From assembly GCF_009761815.1 (NCBI RefSeq), contig NZ_RWIN01000028.1:61697-125696 (forward strand): a stretch of DNA of 64,000 bases. The letters are read 5' to 3'. The stretch is from Pseudomonas sp. PB120. Its GTDB lineage: Bacteria; Pseudomonadota; Gammaproteobacteria; Pseudomonadales; Pseudomonadaceae. Below the pieces are notes generated by a model. It was given only the letters and a program-made list of their open reading frames with translations, was not told the DNA's origin and made no database searches. The translations under genes were made by a program, and so were the position numbers. How positions within the stretch are numbered: position 1 is the first letter of the stretch; every line of letters starts with the position of its first letter. Positions 1 to 9,376 of the stretch are shown here, one piece after another.

Positions 1-170
1 CCACAGGCGCAGTGGGCTTTGGCCGCAGCAGCACCAATCTGAGGGGTTGCCGCTTGTGTGCACTGAGCCATGTATTTGTCGCGTTCGCCTTTTGGCCAAT
101 CGGCATGGGCGGACAGTGGAAGCAACAGGGCGAGGGGTGCGACTACTGCGAACAAGGTATTCAGACGCAT
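1..170 (-). CDS. Small secreted protein, 3' part cut by window edge
   Basis: ATG at 170 on the minus strand is preceded by AAGGAG about 10 bases upstream. The visible 56 residues begin with a clear signal peptide: MRLN, a hydrophobic stretch rich in Ala/Leu/Val, then an AHA-type cleavage site near residue 23. The mature part starts DWPKGERDKYMAQC and contains Cys residues, suggesting a periplasmic protein. The gene runs off the left edge, so its full length and function are unknown. It is transcribed divergently from thrS. Confidence 0.7.
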   Translation of the reverse strand, partial: MRLNTLFAVVAPLALLLPLSAHADWPKGERDKYMAQCTQAATPQIGAAAAKAHCAC

Positions 171-544
171 GCTGGGATGCTCCTTTTGGGTCGATGTCTT
201 GTTATCTGAGGGGTAAAGCAGGGTTCAAGTTCAGCACTCTGGCATAAAAACGCCAGATTTTCCCCGGTAGAAAACCTTGGCGCGGCGACGACCGTTCATC
301 TGTGCTAGCATGCCTCGCTCGGGCGTTTGCAAGCACCGGTTGACCTTAAGTCCCGGTAGCGGCAACCGTGCGAATAACCCTGATTTGAACCCCAGTCACT
401 CTGGTTCGGTTTTCCGGTTGGCCGCAAGGCTCCTGCCGCTGTAAGGCAGGCGTTCGTCATTGAATGGCCTGGACCGGATCTTGTACTGGCTCATCCCAAC
501 CCACGTGACCTTTGGTAGGGGTCACCACTAGGAGAGGAGGCGCC
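171..544. other. Gene-free divergent region upstream of thrS
   Basis: No convincing ORF lies here. It must carry the thrS promoter and a long leader plus the promoter of the divergent small secreted protein. A 6-bp hairpin (TCTGGC at 238-243, GCCAGA at 252-257, then TTTT) is the only compact structure I noticed, and its role is unclear. I see no tRNA. Confidence 0.4.
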
Positions 545-2467
545 ATGCCAACTATTACTCTTCCCGACGGCAGTCAACGTTCATTCGATCACCCGGTTTC
601 CGTAGCCGAGGTCGCCGCATCCATTGGTGCTGGCCTGGCCAAAGCCACCGTGGCCGGCAAGGTCGATGGCAAGCTGGTCGACGCCAGCGACATCATTAAC
701 AGCGATTCCACGCTGCAAATCATCACGCCAAAGGATGAAGAGGGGCTGGAGATCATTCGCCACTCTTGCGCTCACCTGGTCGGCCACGCAGTCAAGCAGC
801 TGTACCCGACCGCTAAAATGGTGATCGGTCCGGTCATCGACGAAGGCTTCTATTACGACATCGCCTTCGAACGTCCTTTTACACCGGACGACCTGGCCGC
901 TATCGAACAGCGCATGCAGCAGCTGATCGAAAAAGATTACGACGTGATCAAGAAAGTCACTCCGCGTGCCGAAGTGATCGAAGTGTTCAAGGCCCGTGGC
1001 GAAGACTACAAGCTGCGCCTAGTCGAGGATATGCCGAACGAGCAGGCCATGGGTCTGTACTATCACGAAGAATACGTCGACATGTGCCGCGGTCCGCACG
1101 TGCCGAACACGCGCTTCCTGAAATCCTTCAAGTTGACCAAGTTGTCCGGCGCCTACTGGCGTGGCGATGCCAAGAACGAGCAATTGCAGCGCGTTTACGG
1201 CACCGCGTGGGCTGACAAAAAGCAACTGGCGGCTTACATCCAGCGCATCGAAGAAGCTGAAAAGCGCGATCACCGCAAGATCGGCAAGCGCCTGGGCCTG
1301 TTTCACACCCAGGAAGAGTCGCCGGGCATGGTGTTCTGGCACCCGAACGGCTGGACCCTGTATCAGGTGCTCGAGCAATACATGCGCAAGGTTCAGCGCG
1401 ACAACGGTTATCTGGAGATCAAGACTCCACAAGTCGTTGACCGCAGCCTGTGGGAGAAATCCGGGCACTGGGCGAACTACGCCGACAACATGTTCACCAC
1501 TCAGTCGGAAAACCGCGATTACGCGATCAAGCCAATGAACTGCCCTTGCCACGTGCAAGTGTTCAATCAGGGCCTGAAAAGCTACCGCGAGCTGCCAATG
1601 CGTCTGGCCGAATTCGGTGCCTGCCACCGTAACGAGCCATCGGGTGCGTTGCACGGCATCATGCGTGTGCGTGCGTTCACCCAGGACGATGCCCACATCT
1701 TCTGTACTGAAGAGCAGATGCAGGCCGAATCCGCTGCGTTTATCAAACTGACCATGGACGTTTACGCCGACTTCGGCTTCAAAGAAGTTGAAATGAAGCT
1801 GTCCACTCGTCCGGAAAAACGCGTCGGTTCCGACGAATTGTGGGACCGAGCCGAAGCTGCATTGGCTGCAGCCCTTGATAGTGCGGGCTTGCCGTACGAT
1901 CTGCAGCCGGGAGAGGGTGCGTTCTACGGTCCGAAGATCGAGTTCTCGCTAAAAGATTGCCTTGGCCGCGTCTGGCAGTGTGGTACCCTTCAGCTCGATT
2001 TTAACCTGCCTACCCGTCTGGGAGCCGAATACGTCTCCGAAGACAACAGTCGCAAGCACCCGGTAATGTTGCACCGGGCGATCCTGGGATCCTTCGAACG
2101 TTTCGTCGGAATCCTGATCGAGCACTACGAGGGTGCATTCCCTGCGTGGCTGGCTCCGACCCAGGCAGTGATCATGAACATCACTGATAAACAGGCAGAT
2201 TTTGCCGCTGAGGTTGAAAAAACCCTCAACGAAAGCGGATTTCGTGCCAAGTCTGACTTGAGAAATGAAAAGATCGGCTTTAAAATCCGCGAGCATACTT
2301 TGCTCAAGGTTCCTTATCTCTTGGTTATCGGAGATCGGGAAGTCGAGATGCAGACTGTCGCTGTGCGTACTCGTGAAGGTGCTGACCTGGGCTCGATGCC
2401 CGTCGCCCAGTTCGCTGAGTTTCTCGCGCAAGCGGTTTCCCGGCGTGGTCGCCCAGATTCGGAGTAA
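545..2467 (+). CDS. thrS: Threonyl-tRNA synthetase
   Basis: Class II aminoacyl-tRNA synthetase that charges tRNA-Thr in the cytoplasm. The 640-aa product has the usual bacterial ThrRS length: N-terminal TGS domain (about 1-62, starting [10 protein letters not shown]), an editing domain with the HSCAHL signature, the catalytic core with the zinc-binding MNCPCH segment, class II motif 3 ([11 protein letters not shown]), and a C-terminal anticodon-binding domain. The frame is open upstream to 512, but ATG 545 has AGGAGAGGAGG just before it and gives the conserved N-terminus. It is the first gene of the thrS-infC-rpmI-rplT cluster, and its stop overlaps the region where infC begins. Confidence 0.97.
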   Translation: MPTITLPDGSQRSFDHPVSVAEVAASIGAGLAKATVAGKVDGKLVDASDIINSDSTLQIITPKDEEGLEIIRHSCAHLVGHAVKQLYPTAKMVIGPVIDEGFYYDIAFERPFTPDDLAAIEQRMQQLIEKDYDVIKKVTPRAEVIEVFKARGEDYKLRLVEDMPNEQAMGLYYHEEYVDMCRGPHVPNTRFLKSFKLTKLSGAYWRGDAKNEQLQRVYGTAWADKKQLAAYIQRIEEAEKRDHRKIGKRLGLFHTQEESPGMVFWHPNGWTLYQVLEQYMRKVQRDNGYLEIKTPQVVDRSLWEKSGHWANYADNMFTTQSENRDYAIKPMNCPCHVQVFNQGLKSYRELPMRLAEFGACHRNEPSGALHGIMRVRAFTQDDAHIFCTEEQMQAESAAFIKLTMDVYADFGFKEVEMKLSTRPEKRVGSDELWDRAEAALAAALDSAGLPYDLQPGEGAFYGPKIEFSLKDCLGRVWQCGTLQLDFNLPTRLGAEYVSEDNSRKHPVMLHRAILGSFERFVGILIEHYEGAFPAWLAPTQAVIMNITDKQADFAAEVEKTLNESGFRAKSDLRNEKIGFKIREHTLLKVPYLLVIGDREVEMQTVAVRTREGADLGSMPVAQFAEFLAQAVSRRGRPDSE

Positions 2468-2475
2468 TTATTATT
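2461..2475 (+). promoter_or_regulatory. infC ribosome binding site with non-canonical AUU start
   Basis: GGAG (2461-2464) is followed by three consecutive in-frame ATT codons (2467, 2470, 2473) and then AAG CGT GAA ATG. ATT 2473 has the best spacing (8 nt) and matches the E. coli infC arrangement of AUU followed by a Lys codon. Many Pseudomonas annotations instead use the first ATT, which overlaps the thrS stop. Known biology: IF3 discriminates against AUU starts, so this codon mediates autoregulation. The first ATG (2485) is six codons inside the conserved N-terminus. Confidence 0.75.
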
Positions 2476-3018
2476 AAGCGTGAAATGAGACAAGATAAAC
2501 GAGCTGCACCGAAAGCCCCGATCAACGAGAATATCTCGGCACGCGAGGTTCGGTTAATTGGGGCTGAGGGTGAGCAGCTTGGGATTGTGTCAATTGAAGA
2601 CGCGCTTCTTAAGGCTGAAGAGGCCAAACTGGATTTGGTGGAAATTTCCGCCGATGCAGTACCCCCTGTTTGCAAGCTGATGGACTACGGCAAATCGATC
2701 TTCGAGAAGAAGAAGCAGATTGCTGCGGCCAAGAAAAACCAGAAGCAGATTCAGGTTAAAGAAATCAAGTTTCGTCCAGGGACGGAGGAAGGGGATTACC
2801 AGGTAAAACTGCGCAACCTGGTACGTTTCCTGAGTGATGGGGACAGGGCCAAGGTATCCTTGCGATTCCGCGGCCGTGAGATGGCCCACCAGGAGCTGGG
2901 GATGGAACTCCTCAAGCGAGTTGAAGGTGACTTGCTCGAGTACGGTTCGGTCGAACAGCATCCTAAGATGGAAGGACGCCAGCTGATCATGGTCATCGCC
3001 CCGAAAAAGAAGAAGTAA
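2473..3018 (+). CDS. infC: Translation initiation factor IF-3
   Basis: IF3 binds the 30S subunit, prevents premature 50S joining and checks start codons. The product is about 181 aa (183 if the first ATT is used). The N-terminal domain has [14 protein letters not shown] and a C-terminal domain contains the [10 protein letters not shown] segment and a basic KKKK tail, with a lysine-rich linker between. The start is the unusual ATT described separately. It is immediately downstream of thrS and 60 bases before rpmI, so thrS-infC-rpmI-rplT is probably co-transcribed. No terminator is visible between thrS and rplT. Confidence 0.95.
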   Translation: MKREMRQDKRAAPKAPINENISAREVRLIGAEGEQLGIVSIEDALLKAEEAKLDLVEISADAVPPVCKLMDYGKSIFEKKKQIAAAKKNQKQIQVKEIKFRPGTEEGDYQVKLRNLVRFLSDGDRAKVSLRFRGREMAHQELGMELLKRVEGDLLEYGSVEQHPKMEGRQLIMVIAPKKKK

Positions 3019-3078
3019 TCAATAGGGCACGGCAGGCCTTCTGATTATGTTTATCAACTGAATGCGGAGTATCCGAAC

Positions 3079-3273
3079 ATGCCAAAAATGAAAACTAAAA
3101 GTGGTGCTGCTAAGCGGTTTCTGAAAACTGCTAACGGTATCAAGCACAAGCACGCTTTCAAGAGCCACATCCTGACTAAAATGTCGACCAAGCGTAAGCG
3201 TCAACTGCGCGGTAGCAGCTTGCTGGCACCGTGTGACGTGGCAAAAGTCGAGCGCATGCTGCGCCTTCGTTAA
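3079..3273 (+). CDS. rpmI: Large subunit ribosomal protein bL35
   Basis: The 64-aa basic protein starts [14 protein letters not shown] and ends in a [12 protein letters not shown] tail, typical of L35. CGGAG lies 10 bases before ATG 3079. It sits between infC and rplT in the classical IF3-L35-L20 operon. In other bacteria L20 represses this operon by binding its mRNA; I did not find the specific structure here. Confidence 0.97.
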   Translation: MPKMKTKSGAAKRFLKTANGIKHKHAFKSHILTKMSTKRKRQLRGSSLLAPCDVAKVERMLRLR

Positions 3274-3300
3274 TTTAGTCAAGAATAGAGGAAGTAACTC

Positions 3301-3657
3301 ATGGCTCGTGTAAAGCGTGGCGTCATTGCCCGTAAACGTCACAAAAAAATTCTGAAACTTGCTAAAGGCTACTACGGCGCTCGCTCGCGCGTATTCCGTG
3401 TTGCCAAGCAAGCGGTAATCAAGGCAGGCCAATACGCCTACCGTGACCGTCGTCAGAAAAAACGTCAGTTCCGCGCTCTGTGGATCGCTCGTATCAACGC
3501 TGGTGCACGTATCAACGGTCTGTCCTACAGCCGTTTCATTGCCGGCCTGAAAAAAGCGTCCATCGAGATCGACCGTAAGGTTCTGGCTGATCTGGCAGTG
3601 AACGAAAAAGCGGCGTTTGCTGCGATTGTCGAGAAAGCTAAAGCCACCTTGGCTTAA
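3301..3657 (+). CDS. rplT: Large subunit ribosomal protein bL20
   Basis: The 118-aa basic protein starts [16 protein letters not shown] and contains the conserved [19 protein letters not shown] helix region. L20 is an early 50S assembly protein that binds 23S rRNA, and in many bacteria it autoregulates its operon. GGAAG precedes the ATG by about 6 bases. A strong hairpin follows at 3714, before pheS. Confidence 0.97.
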   Translation: MARVKRGVIARKRHKKILKLAKGYYGARSRVFRVAKQAVIKAGQYAYRDRRQKKRQFRALWIARINAGARINGLSYSRFIAGLKKASIEIDRKVLADLAVNEKAAFAAIVEKAKATLA

Positions 3658-3713
3658 GTACCCCCGACAGTCACCCGGCCTCACCTCTGTGGGGCCCGGT
3701 GTTAAACGTCATA

Positions 3714-4783
<1,070 letters not shown>

Positions 4784-4809
4784 TCGTAACGAATTCTTAG
4801 GAGAGCAGG

Positions 4810-7191
4810 ATGAAATTCAGTGAACAATGGCTGCGTGGCTGGGTTAGCCCGCAGGTAAGTCGCGACGAGCTGGTTGCTCGTCTGTCGATGGCCGGTCTTG
4901 AGGTCGATAGCGTTACCCCGGCCGCCGGCGAATTCAGCGGTGTGGTCGTGGGCGAAGTGCTGAGCACCGAGCAGCACCCGGACGCTGACAAGTTGCGCGT
5001 GTGCCAGGTCAGCAATGGCTCGGAGACTTTCCAGGTTGTGTGCGGTGCGCCGAACGTGCGCCCGGGCCTGAAGATCCCGTTTGCCATGCTCGGTGCCGAG
5101 TTGCCGGGCGACTTCAAAATCAAGAAAGCCAAGCTACGTGGCGTTGAGTCCAACGGCATGCTGTGCTCGCAAGCCGAGCTGCAAGTGGGCGAAGGCAACG
5201 ATGGCTTGATGGAATTGCCGGCCGATGCGCCGGTGGGTCAGGACATTCGTGAATACCTGAGCCTGGACGACGCCAGCATCGAGGTCGACCTGACCCCGAA
5301 CCGTGGCGACTGCCTGTCCCTGGCCGGTCTGGCCCGTGAAGTCGGCGCGCTTTACGCCGCCGAAGTCACGCGTCCGGTCGTTGCTACCGTTCCAGTCGTG
5401 CACGACGAAGTGCGTTCGGTTGAAGTGTTGGCGCCTGCCGCTTGCCCGCGTTACCTGGGTCGTGTGATCCGTAACGTTGACCTGTCCAAGCCTACGCCGC
5501 TGTGGATGGTTGAGCGTCTGCGTCGTGCCGACGTGCGCAGCATCGACGCTGCCGTCGACATCACCAACTACGTGATGCTGGAGCTGGGTCAACCGCTGCA
5601 CGCATTCGATCTCGCCGAAATCAATGGCGGCATCCGCGTACGCATGGCGGAAGAGGGCGAGAAGCTGGTACTGCTCGACGGTCAGGAAGTCAGCCTGCGT
5701 AGCGATACACTGGTGATTGCCGACCACACCCGCGCCCTGGCCATCGCCGGCGTAATGGGTGGCGAGCACAGCGGCGTCGACACCGCGACCACCCGCGACA
5801 TTTTCCTTGAAAGTGCGTTCTTCGATCAGATTGCCGTTGCTGGAAAGGCCCGTTCCTATGGCCTGCACACCGACGCCTCGCACCGCTATGAGCGTGGCGT
5901 GGACTGGCAGCTGGCCCGTGAAGCCATGGAGCGCGCCACTGGCCTGTTGCTGGAAATCACTGGCGGCGAAGCGGGTCCGGTCATCGAAACCGTCAACGAG
6001 CAATACCTGCCGAAAATTGCACCGGTCACCCTGCGTGCCCAGCGCATCACCCAGATGTTGGGTATGGAAATGGATTCGACCGAAGTCGAGCGCCTGCTCA
6101 ACGGCTTGGGCCTGACCGTTTCGGCTGATGGGGCAGGGCAGTGGCGCGTTGAAGTGCCGAGCCATCGCTTCGATATCAGCCTGGAAGTTGATCTGATCGA
6201 AGAATTGGCCCGCCTGTATGGTTACAACCGTCTGCCGGTTCGCTACCCGCAAGCCCGCCTGGCGCCACAAGCCAAGGCAGAAGCGCGCAGCGATCTGCCT
6301 GAGCTGCGTCGTCTGCTGGTCGCTCGCGGCTATCAGGAAGCGATTACCTACAGCTTCATCGATCCGAAACAGTTCGAGTTGTTTAATCCGGGTGTAGAGC
6401 CGTTGCTGCTGGCGAACCCGATTTCGAACGACATGGCCGCCATGCGCTCGTCCTTGTGGCCGGGTCTGGTGAAGGCACTTCAGCACAACCTGAACCGTCA
6501 ACAGGATCGCGTTCGCTTGTTCGAAAGCGGCCTGCGTTTCGTGGGTCAGCTAGAGGGCTTGAAGCAAGAGCCGATGCTGGCCGGTGTTGTGTGTGGTAGC
6601 CGTCTGCCGGAAGGCTGGGCGCAAGGCCGCGACGTCGTGGACTTCTTCGACGTGAAAGCGGACGTGGAAGCGGTGCTCGGTTTTGCCGGTGCTCTGGATT
6701 CGTTCACGTTCGTGCCGGGCAAACACCCTGCGCTGCACCCGGGTCAAACCGCGCGCATCGAGCGTGAAGGTCGTTTGGTAGGCTTCGTCGGCGCGATCCA
6801 CCCTGAATTGTCGAAAACCCTCGGTCTCGACCGTCCTGTCTTCGTCTTCGAGCTGGTTTTGGCCGAAGTGGCGTTGGGTAAAATGCCTAAATTCCAAGAG
6901 TTGTCGCGTTTTCCTGAAGTGCGGCGTGACCTGGCGCTCATCGCCGAAAAAGGCGTTGCAGCCAGCGCCGTACTGGACGTAATCCGTGAAAATGCAGGGG
7001 AATGGCTGACGGACCTCAGGCTATTTGACGTGTATCAGGGTAAAGGTATTGATCCTGATAGAAAAAGCCTTGCAGTCGGCTTGACCTGGCAGCATCCATC
7101 GCGCACTCTTAATGACGATGAGGTGAATTCCACGACGCAAAATATCCTCACCTCGCTCGAACAAAGGTTGAACGCCACGTTAAGGAAGTGA
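4810..7191 (+). CDS. pheT: Phenylalanyl-tRNA synthetase beta subunit
   Basis: The 793-aa non-catalytic subunit of PheRS provides tRNA binding and editing of mischarged Tyr. Domains in order are an OB-fold tRNA-binding domain (about 39-150, VVVGEVLSTEQHPDADKL), B3/B4 editing, B5, a class II-like core and a C-terminal FDX-ACB anticodon-binding domain. AGGAGAGCAGG precedes the ATG. ihfA starts four bases after its stop, and in proteobacteria pheST-ihfA commonly form one unit. Confidence 0.97.
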   Translation: MKFSEQWLRGWVSPQVSRDELVARLSMAGLEVDSVTPAAGEFSGVVVGEVLSTEQHPDADKLRVCQVSNGSETFQVVCGAPNVRPGLKIPFAMLGAELPGDFKIKKAKLRGVESNGMLCSQAELQVGEGNDGLMELPADAPVGQDIREYLSLDDASIEVDLTPNRGDCLSLAGLAREVGALYAAEVTRPVVATVPVVHDEVRSVEVLAPAACPRYLGRVIRNVDLSKPTPLWMVERLRRADVRSIDAAVDITNYVMLELGQPLHAFDLAEINGGIRVRMAEEGEKLVLLDGQEVSLRSDTLVIADHTRALAIAGVMGGEHSGVDTATTRDIFLESAFFDQIAVAGKARSYGLHTDASHRYERGVDWQLAREAMERATGLLLEITGGEAGPVIETVNEQYLPKIAPVTLRAQRITQMLGMEMDSTEVERLLNGLGLTVSADGAGQWRVEVPSHRFDISLEVDLIEELARLYGYNRLPVRYPQARLAPQAKAEARSDLPELRRLLVARGYQEAITYSFIDPKQFELFNPGVEPLLLANPISNDMAAMRSSLWPGLVKALQHNLNRQQDRVRLFESGLRFVGQLEGLKQEPMLAGVVCGSRLPEGWAQGRDVVDFFDVKADVEAVLGFAGALDSFTFVPGKHPALHPGQTARIEREGRLVGFVGAIHPELSKTLGLDRPVFVFELVLAEVALGKMPKFQELSRFPEVRRDLALIAEKGVAASAVLDVIRENAGEWLTDLRLFDVYQGKGIDPDRKSLAVGLTWQHPSRTLNDDEVNSTTQNILTSLEQRLNATLRK

Positions 7192-7194
7192 CGT

Positions 7195-7497
7195 ATGGGG
7201 GCTCTGACGAAAGCTGAGATGGCGGAACGTCTGTATGAGGAGTTGGGCCTGAATAAACGGGAGGCCAAGGAATTGGTCGAACTGTTTTTTGAAGAAATCA
7301 GGCACGCTCTCGAAGACAACGAACAAGTCAAATTGTCCGGTTTCGGCAATTTCGACCTTCGGGACAAACGCCAGCGGCCTGGCCGCAATCCGAAAACGGG
7401 TGAAGAAATCCCGATCACGGCTCGCCGTGTGGTCACCTTTCGTCCAGGGCAGAAGTTGAAGGCCCGAGTTGAGGCTTATGCTGGAACCAAGTCATAA
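7195..7497 (+). CDS. ihfA: Integration host factor alpha subunit
   Basis: The 100-aa DNA-bending HU/IHF-family protein pairs with IhfB. It has the family signature [21 protein letters not shown] and the beta-arm proline region. Its SD (AAGGAAG) lies inside the pheT 3' end. IHF sharply bends DNA and assists site-specific recombination, which may matter for the element integrated 450 bp downstream. The 3' end overlaps the start of the MerR-like gene by 20 bases. Confidence 0.96.
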   Translation: MGALTKAEMAERLYEELGLNKREAKELVELFFEEIRHALEDNEQVKLSGFGNFDLRDKRQRPGRNPKTGEEIPITARRVVTFRPGQKLKARVEAYAGTKS

Positions 7498-7834
7498 CGA
7501 CGAGCTACCCGTCATCCCAGGCAAACGCTACTTCACCATTGGTGAAGTCAGCGAGCTGTGTGCCGTAAAACCGCACGTGCTGCGCTATTGGGAGCAGGAG
7601 TTTCCTCAACTCAACCCCGTCAAACGCCGCGGGAACCGCCGGTATTATCAGCGACAAGACGTGCTGATGATCCGGCAGATCCGCGCGCTTCTTTATGATC
7701 AAGGGTTCACTATCGGCGGCGCACGCTTGCGTTTGTCCGGTGATGAAGCCAAAGACGACACCACTCAGTACAAGCAGATGATTCGGCAGATGATTGCTGA
7801 ATTGGAAGATGTATTGGTTGTGCTCAAGAAATAA
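7478..7834 (+). CDS. MerR-family transcriptional regulator
   Basis: The 118-aa product has an N-terminal winged HTH of MerR type (about 18-85: [22 protein letters not shown]) and a short C-terminal helix without an obvious metal-binding Cys pair. This is the regulator usually found right after ihfA in Pseudomonas. The open frame extends to an ATG at 7469, but the ATG at 7478 ([10 protein letters not shown]) matches the usual annotation. It overlaps the ihfA end, which suggests translational coupling. The target genes are unknown. Confidence 0.9.
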   Translation: MLEPSHNDELPVIPGKRYFTIGEVSELCAVKPHVLRYWEQEFPQLNPVKRRGNRRYYQRQDVLMIRQIRALLYDQGFTIGGARLRLSGDEAKDDTTQYKQMIRQMIAELEDVLVVLKK

Positions 7835-7852
7835 ATTACTGCATTTGAATAC

Positions 7853-7881
7853 TTCCAGTTTTCAAAAGCTTGCGATATATT
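7853..7881 (+). promoter_or_regulatory. Putative promoter of tRNA-Pro
   Basis: TATATT at 7876-7881 is a good -10 box. A weak -35 candidate (TTCCAG, 7853-7858) lies 17 bases upstream. This would start transcription near 7888, about 36 bases before the mature tRNA. Inferred by eye only. Confidence 0.4.
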
Positions 7882-7923
7882 CTTGAGCGTTCTTCGAAGA
7901 GAGGAACAGGTTTCACGCCTAGT

Positions 7924-8000
7924 CGGGGCGTAGCGCAGTCCGGTAGCGCACTAGCATGGGGTGCTAGGGGTCGAGTGTTCGAATCACTCCGTCCCGACCA
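7924..8000 (+). tRNA. tRNA-Pro (anticodon GGG)
   Basis: The 77-base cloverleaf has a 7-bp acceptor stem (CGGGGCG with CGTCCCG, one G-U), a D arm, an anticodon stem CTAGC/GCTAG with loop ATGGGGT giving anticodon GGG, a T arm with GTTCGAATC, a discriminator A and encoded CCA. It reads CCC and CCU Pro codons. Its 3' 47 bases are duplicated at 43710-43756, showing that it is the integration site of the element that follows. Confidence 0.95.
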
Positions 8001-8007
8001 TATTTTT
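7954..8007 (+). repeat. attL: 54-bp direct repeat within tRNA-Pro 3' end
   Basis: Identical over 54 bases to 43710-43763. It covers the tRNA from the anticodon stem to CCA plus seven bases beyond. The repeat ends where the T-runs differ (five T here, six at the right copy). The tRNA remains intact at this end. Confidence 0.95.
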
Positions 8008-8016
8008 CAATGAGTT

Positions 8017-8044
8017 AGCCCAATCTGAAAAGATTGGGCTTTTT
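8017..8044 (+). terminator. tRNA-Pro terminator supplied by the element
   Basis: AGCCCAATCT (8017-8026), loop GAAA, AGATTGGGCT (8031-8040), then TTTT. It lies outside the att repeat on the element side, so the element carries its own terminator for the tRNA. A homologous but different hairpin follows attR (43773-43800). Confidence 0.9.
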
Positions 8045-8056
8045 CATTTATGGCTT

Positions 8057-8078
8057 AGGGGTAAACAGAGGGGTAAAC
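8057..8078 (+). repeat. Left pair of AGGGGTAAAC decamers (candidate arm sites)
   Basis: Two AGGGGTAAAC copies (8057-8066, 8069-8078) are separated by 2 bp. The same pair in the same orientation, with one spacer difference, lies at 43557-43578 near the other end. Location close to both att sites suggests binding sites for the integrase arm domain or an AlpA-type excisionase. Inference from position and repetition only. Confidence 0.6.
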
Positions 8079-8099
8079 GCATTTGCCTTATGTGCACGC

Positions 8100-8570
8100 T
8101 CAAGCCAACAATGGATCACCTTCAGCATCACGGGAGGCCTGTTGCAATTCGAGGTGCTTGCCCGCACGTTTGCGATTGGGCTCATCACCCAAGTGTCGTT
8201 GACCTGCTGACAATCCAAGTGCCCGAACAAAGGTCACCGCCTGGCGCTTAAGGTTACCGCAGTGGGTCGTTCGAGGGTTGATGATCGGCGTACCGAGGCG
8301 AGTCGTTAGCACGTCACCTTCGACTGCTAACACCTCTTGAGTCCATTCTATCTGGGCATTGATCTCGGACAATTCGGTCGCCAAGTGCAGGTCATAGGCT
8401 CCCCACATGGTCACTGGCCGCATGCTCATAATCATCTCGAAAATTTGCTGTGCGCGCGGTTCAAGATTGCGTGTCGGCATCAAAACCATCCGAGCCGCCT
8501 GCATGGCCTCGACCTTGGCATCGATTGAAGTCTCCGGTAGATTCCGGATTTCCGCTAGTCTTCTGGCCAT
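8100..8570 (-). CDS. Phage terminase small subunit, P27-like
   Basis: 156 aa from ATG 8570, with GAGG six bases upstream. The C-terminal half (EWTQEVLAVEGDVLTT, TPIINP, then a helix ending ALGLSAGQRHLG) has the layout of P27-family small terminase subunits, which recognise packaging sites. No large subunit is present. In satellites a lone TerS can redirect helper-phage packaging; whether that applies here is inference. The frame stays open upstream to 8771, but that extension has no recognisable domain. Confidence 0.6.
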   Translation of the reverse strand: MARRLAEIRNLPETSIDAKVEAMQAARMVLMPTRNLEPRAQQIFEMIMSMRPVTMWGAYDLHLATELSEINAQIEWTQEVLAVEGDVLTTRLGTPIINPRTTHCGNLKRQAVTFVRALGLSAGQRHLGDEPNRKRAGKHLELQQASRDAEGDPLLA

Positions 8571-9010
8571 TTTCGACCTCGAAATCACTCTAATCAGTAA
8601 TGAAGAAAGGCTCAGTGGCCGCTCGACACCTTGTCGCCTTTTCAGGCCGCAGTCCCCCCCAGCAGAGCCAAATACTTTCGCCTGCTGAGTATTCTTCAGT
8701 TTAGGCCTTAAGGGGCAAAGTGTCTGAATGTCCGAAGCACGAGGTGGTACGTCCATTGGGCATACTGCCATTTCATTCCCGCTTACCGGCCCAACGCTGG
8801 ATACTGAATACTTGTTCGTAGGTCCTCCCCCAACTCATTGTGATGGGCAGAGAACGGTCGGAAGCGGACTTGGCTAAACGCTGATAGGGATACATGGATG
8901 CGGGGGTTTGCAACATTTTATCCTTTGAATGTGGTTTGCTATTGCGCGACGCAGCCGTCCGGATAGGTAATGGAGCCTATTTTGAAAAGACAGGCAGGGG
9001 AGGGCATGAG
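8571..9010. other. Gene-free stretch between terS and the MazG-like gene
   Basis: About 440 bases separate divergently oriented genes, so it must hold their promoters. The terS frame continues open to 8771 and the MazG-like frame to 8894, but neither extension looks conserved. I see no repeats or RNA genes here. Confidence 0.4.
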
Positions 9011-9361
9011 ATGGACGTGGTGAAGGTTCAGCAGCAACTGCGTGATTTTGCAAGCGAACGAGATTGGGAGCAGTTCCATACCCCTAAGAACCTGGCTTCT
9101 GCTCTGGCAGTGGAGGCGGCCGAGCTGCTTGAAAATTTTCAGTGGTTAACGGATGAGCAGGCACGCTTGGTCAAGGATGATGCTGAGCGAATGCGCAGGA
9201 TCGAGGAGGAAATTGCTGACGTAACCTTGTATCTATTGCGTCTTGCAGACGTTCTTTCTCTTGATCTTCAGGATGCAGTTGATCGGAAGCTGAGAATCAA
9301 CGCGGATAAATACCCGGCTGATAAAGCTCGCGGAAATGCCAAAAAGTACAACGAGCTGTAA
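9011..9361 (+). CDS. MazG-like nucleotide pyrophosphohydrolase
   Basis: 116 aa with the all-alpha NTP pyrophosphohydrolase metal-binding pattern: E35-x2-E38 and, in the next helix, E67-x2-D70 (EEEIADV). This resembles the compact MazG-like/RS21-C6 dCTPase group, which hydrolyses (d)NTPs to monophosphate and PPi. ATG 9011 is preceded by AGGGGAGGG; the frame is open from 8894 but without an SD. The next gene starts 15 bases after its stop, so the two are probably an operon. A role in nucleotide pools during phage infection is inferred from the neighbours. Confidence 0.8.
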   Translation: MDVVKVQQQLRDFASERDWEQFHTPKNLASALAVEAAELLENFQWLTDEQARLVKDDAERMRRIEEEIADVTLYLLRLADVLSLDLQDAVDRKLRINADKYPADKARGNAKKYNEL

Positions 9362-9376
9362 GGACATAAATTAGGT

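Noticed and set aside
238..261. Hairpin plus TTTT upstream of thrS read as a plus-strand terminator
   Set aside because: No plus-strand gene lies upstream, and the stem is only 6 bp.
5134..6501. 455-aa open frame antisense to pheT (similar long frames at 1019-1696, 3800-4774 and 48042-49199)
   Set aside because: High-GC third-position bias produces long antisense frames opposite real genes. The translations are rich in Gln/His/Arg and lack domains, and the sense genes are certain.
8571..8771. N-terminal extension of the terminase small subunit
   Set aside because: Open but without recognisable similarity; ATG 8570 has a good SD.
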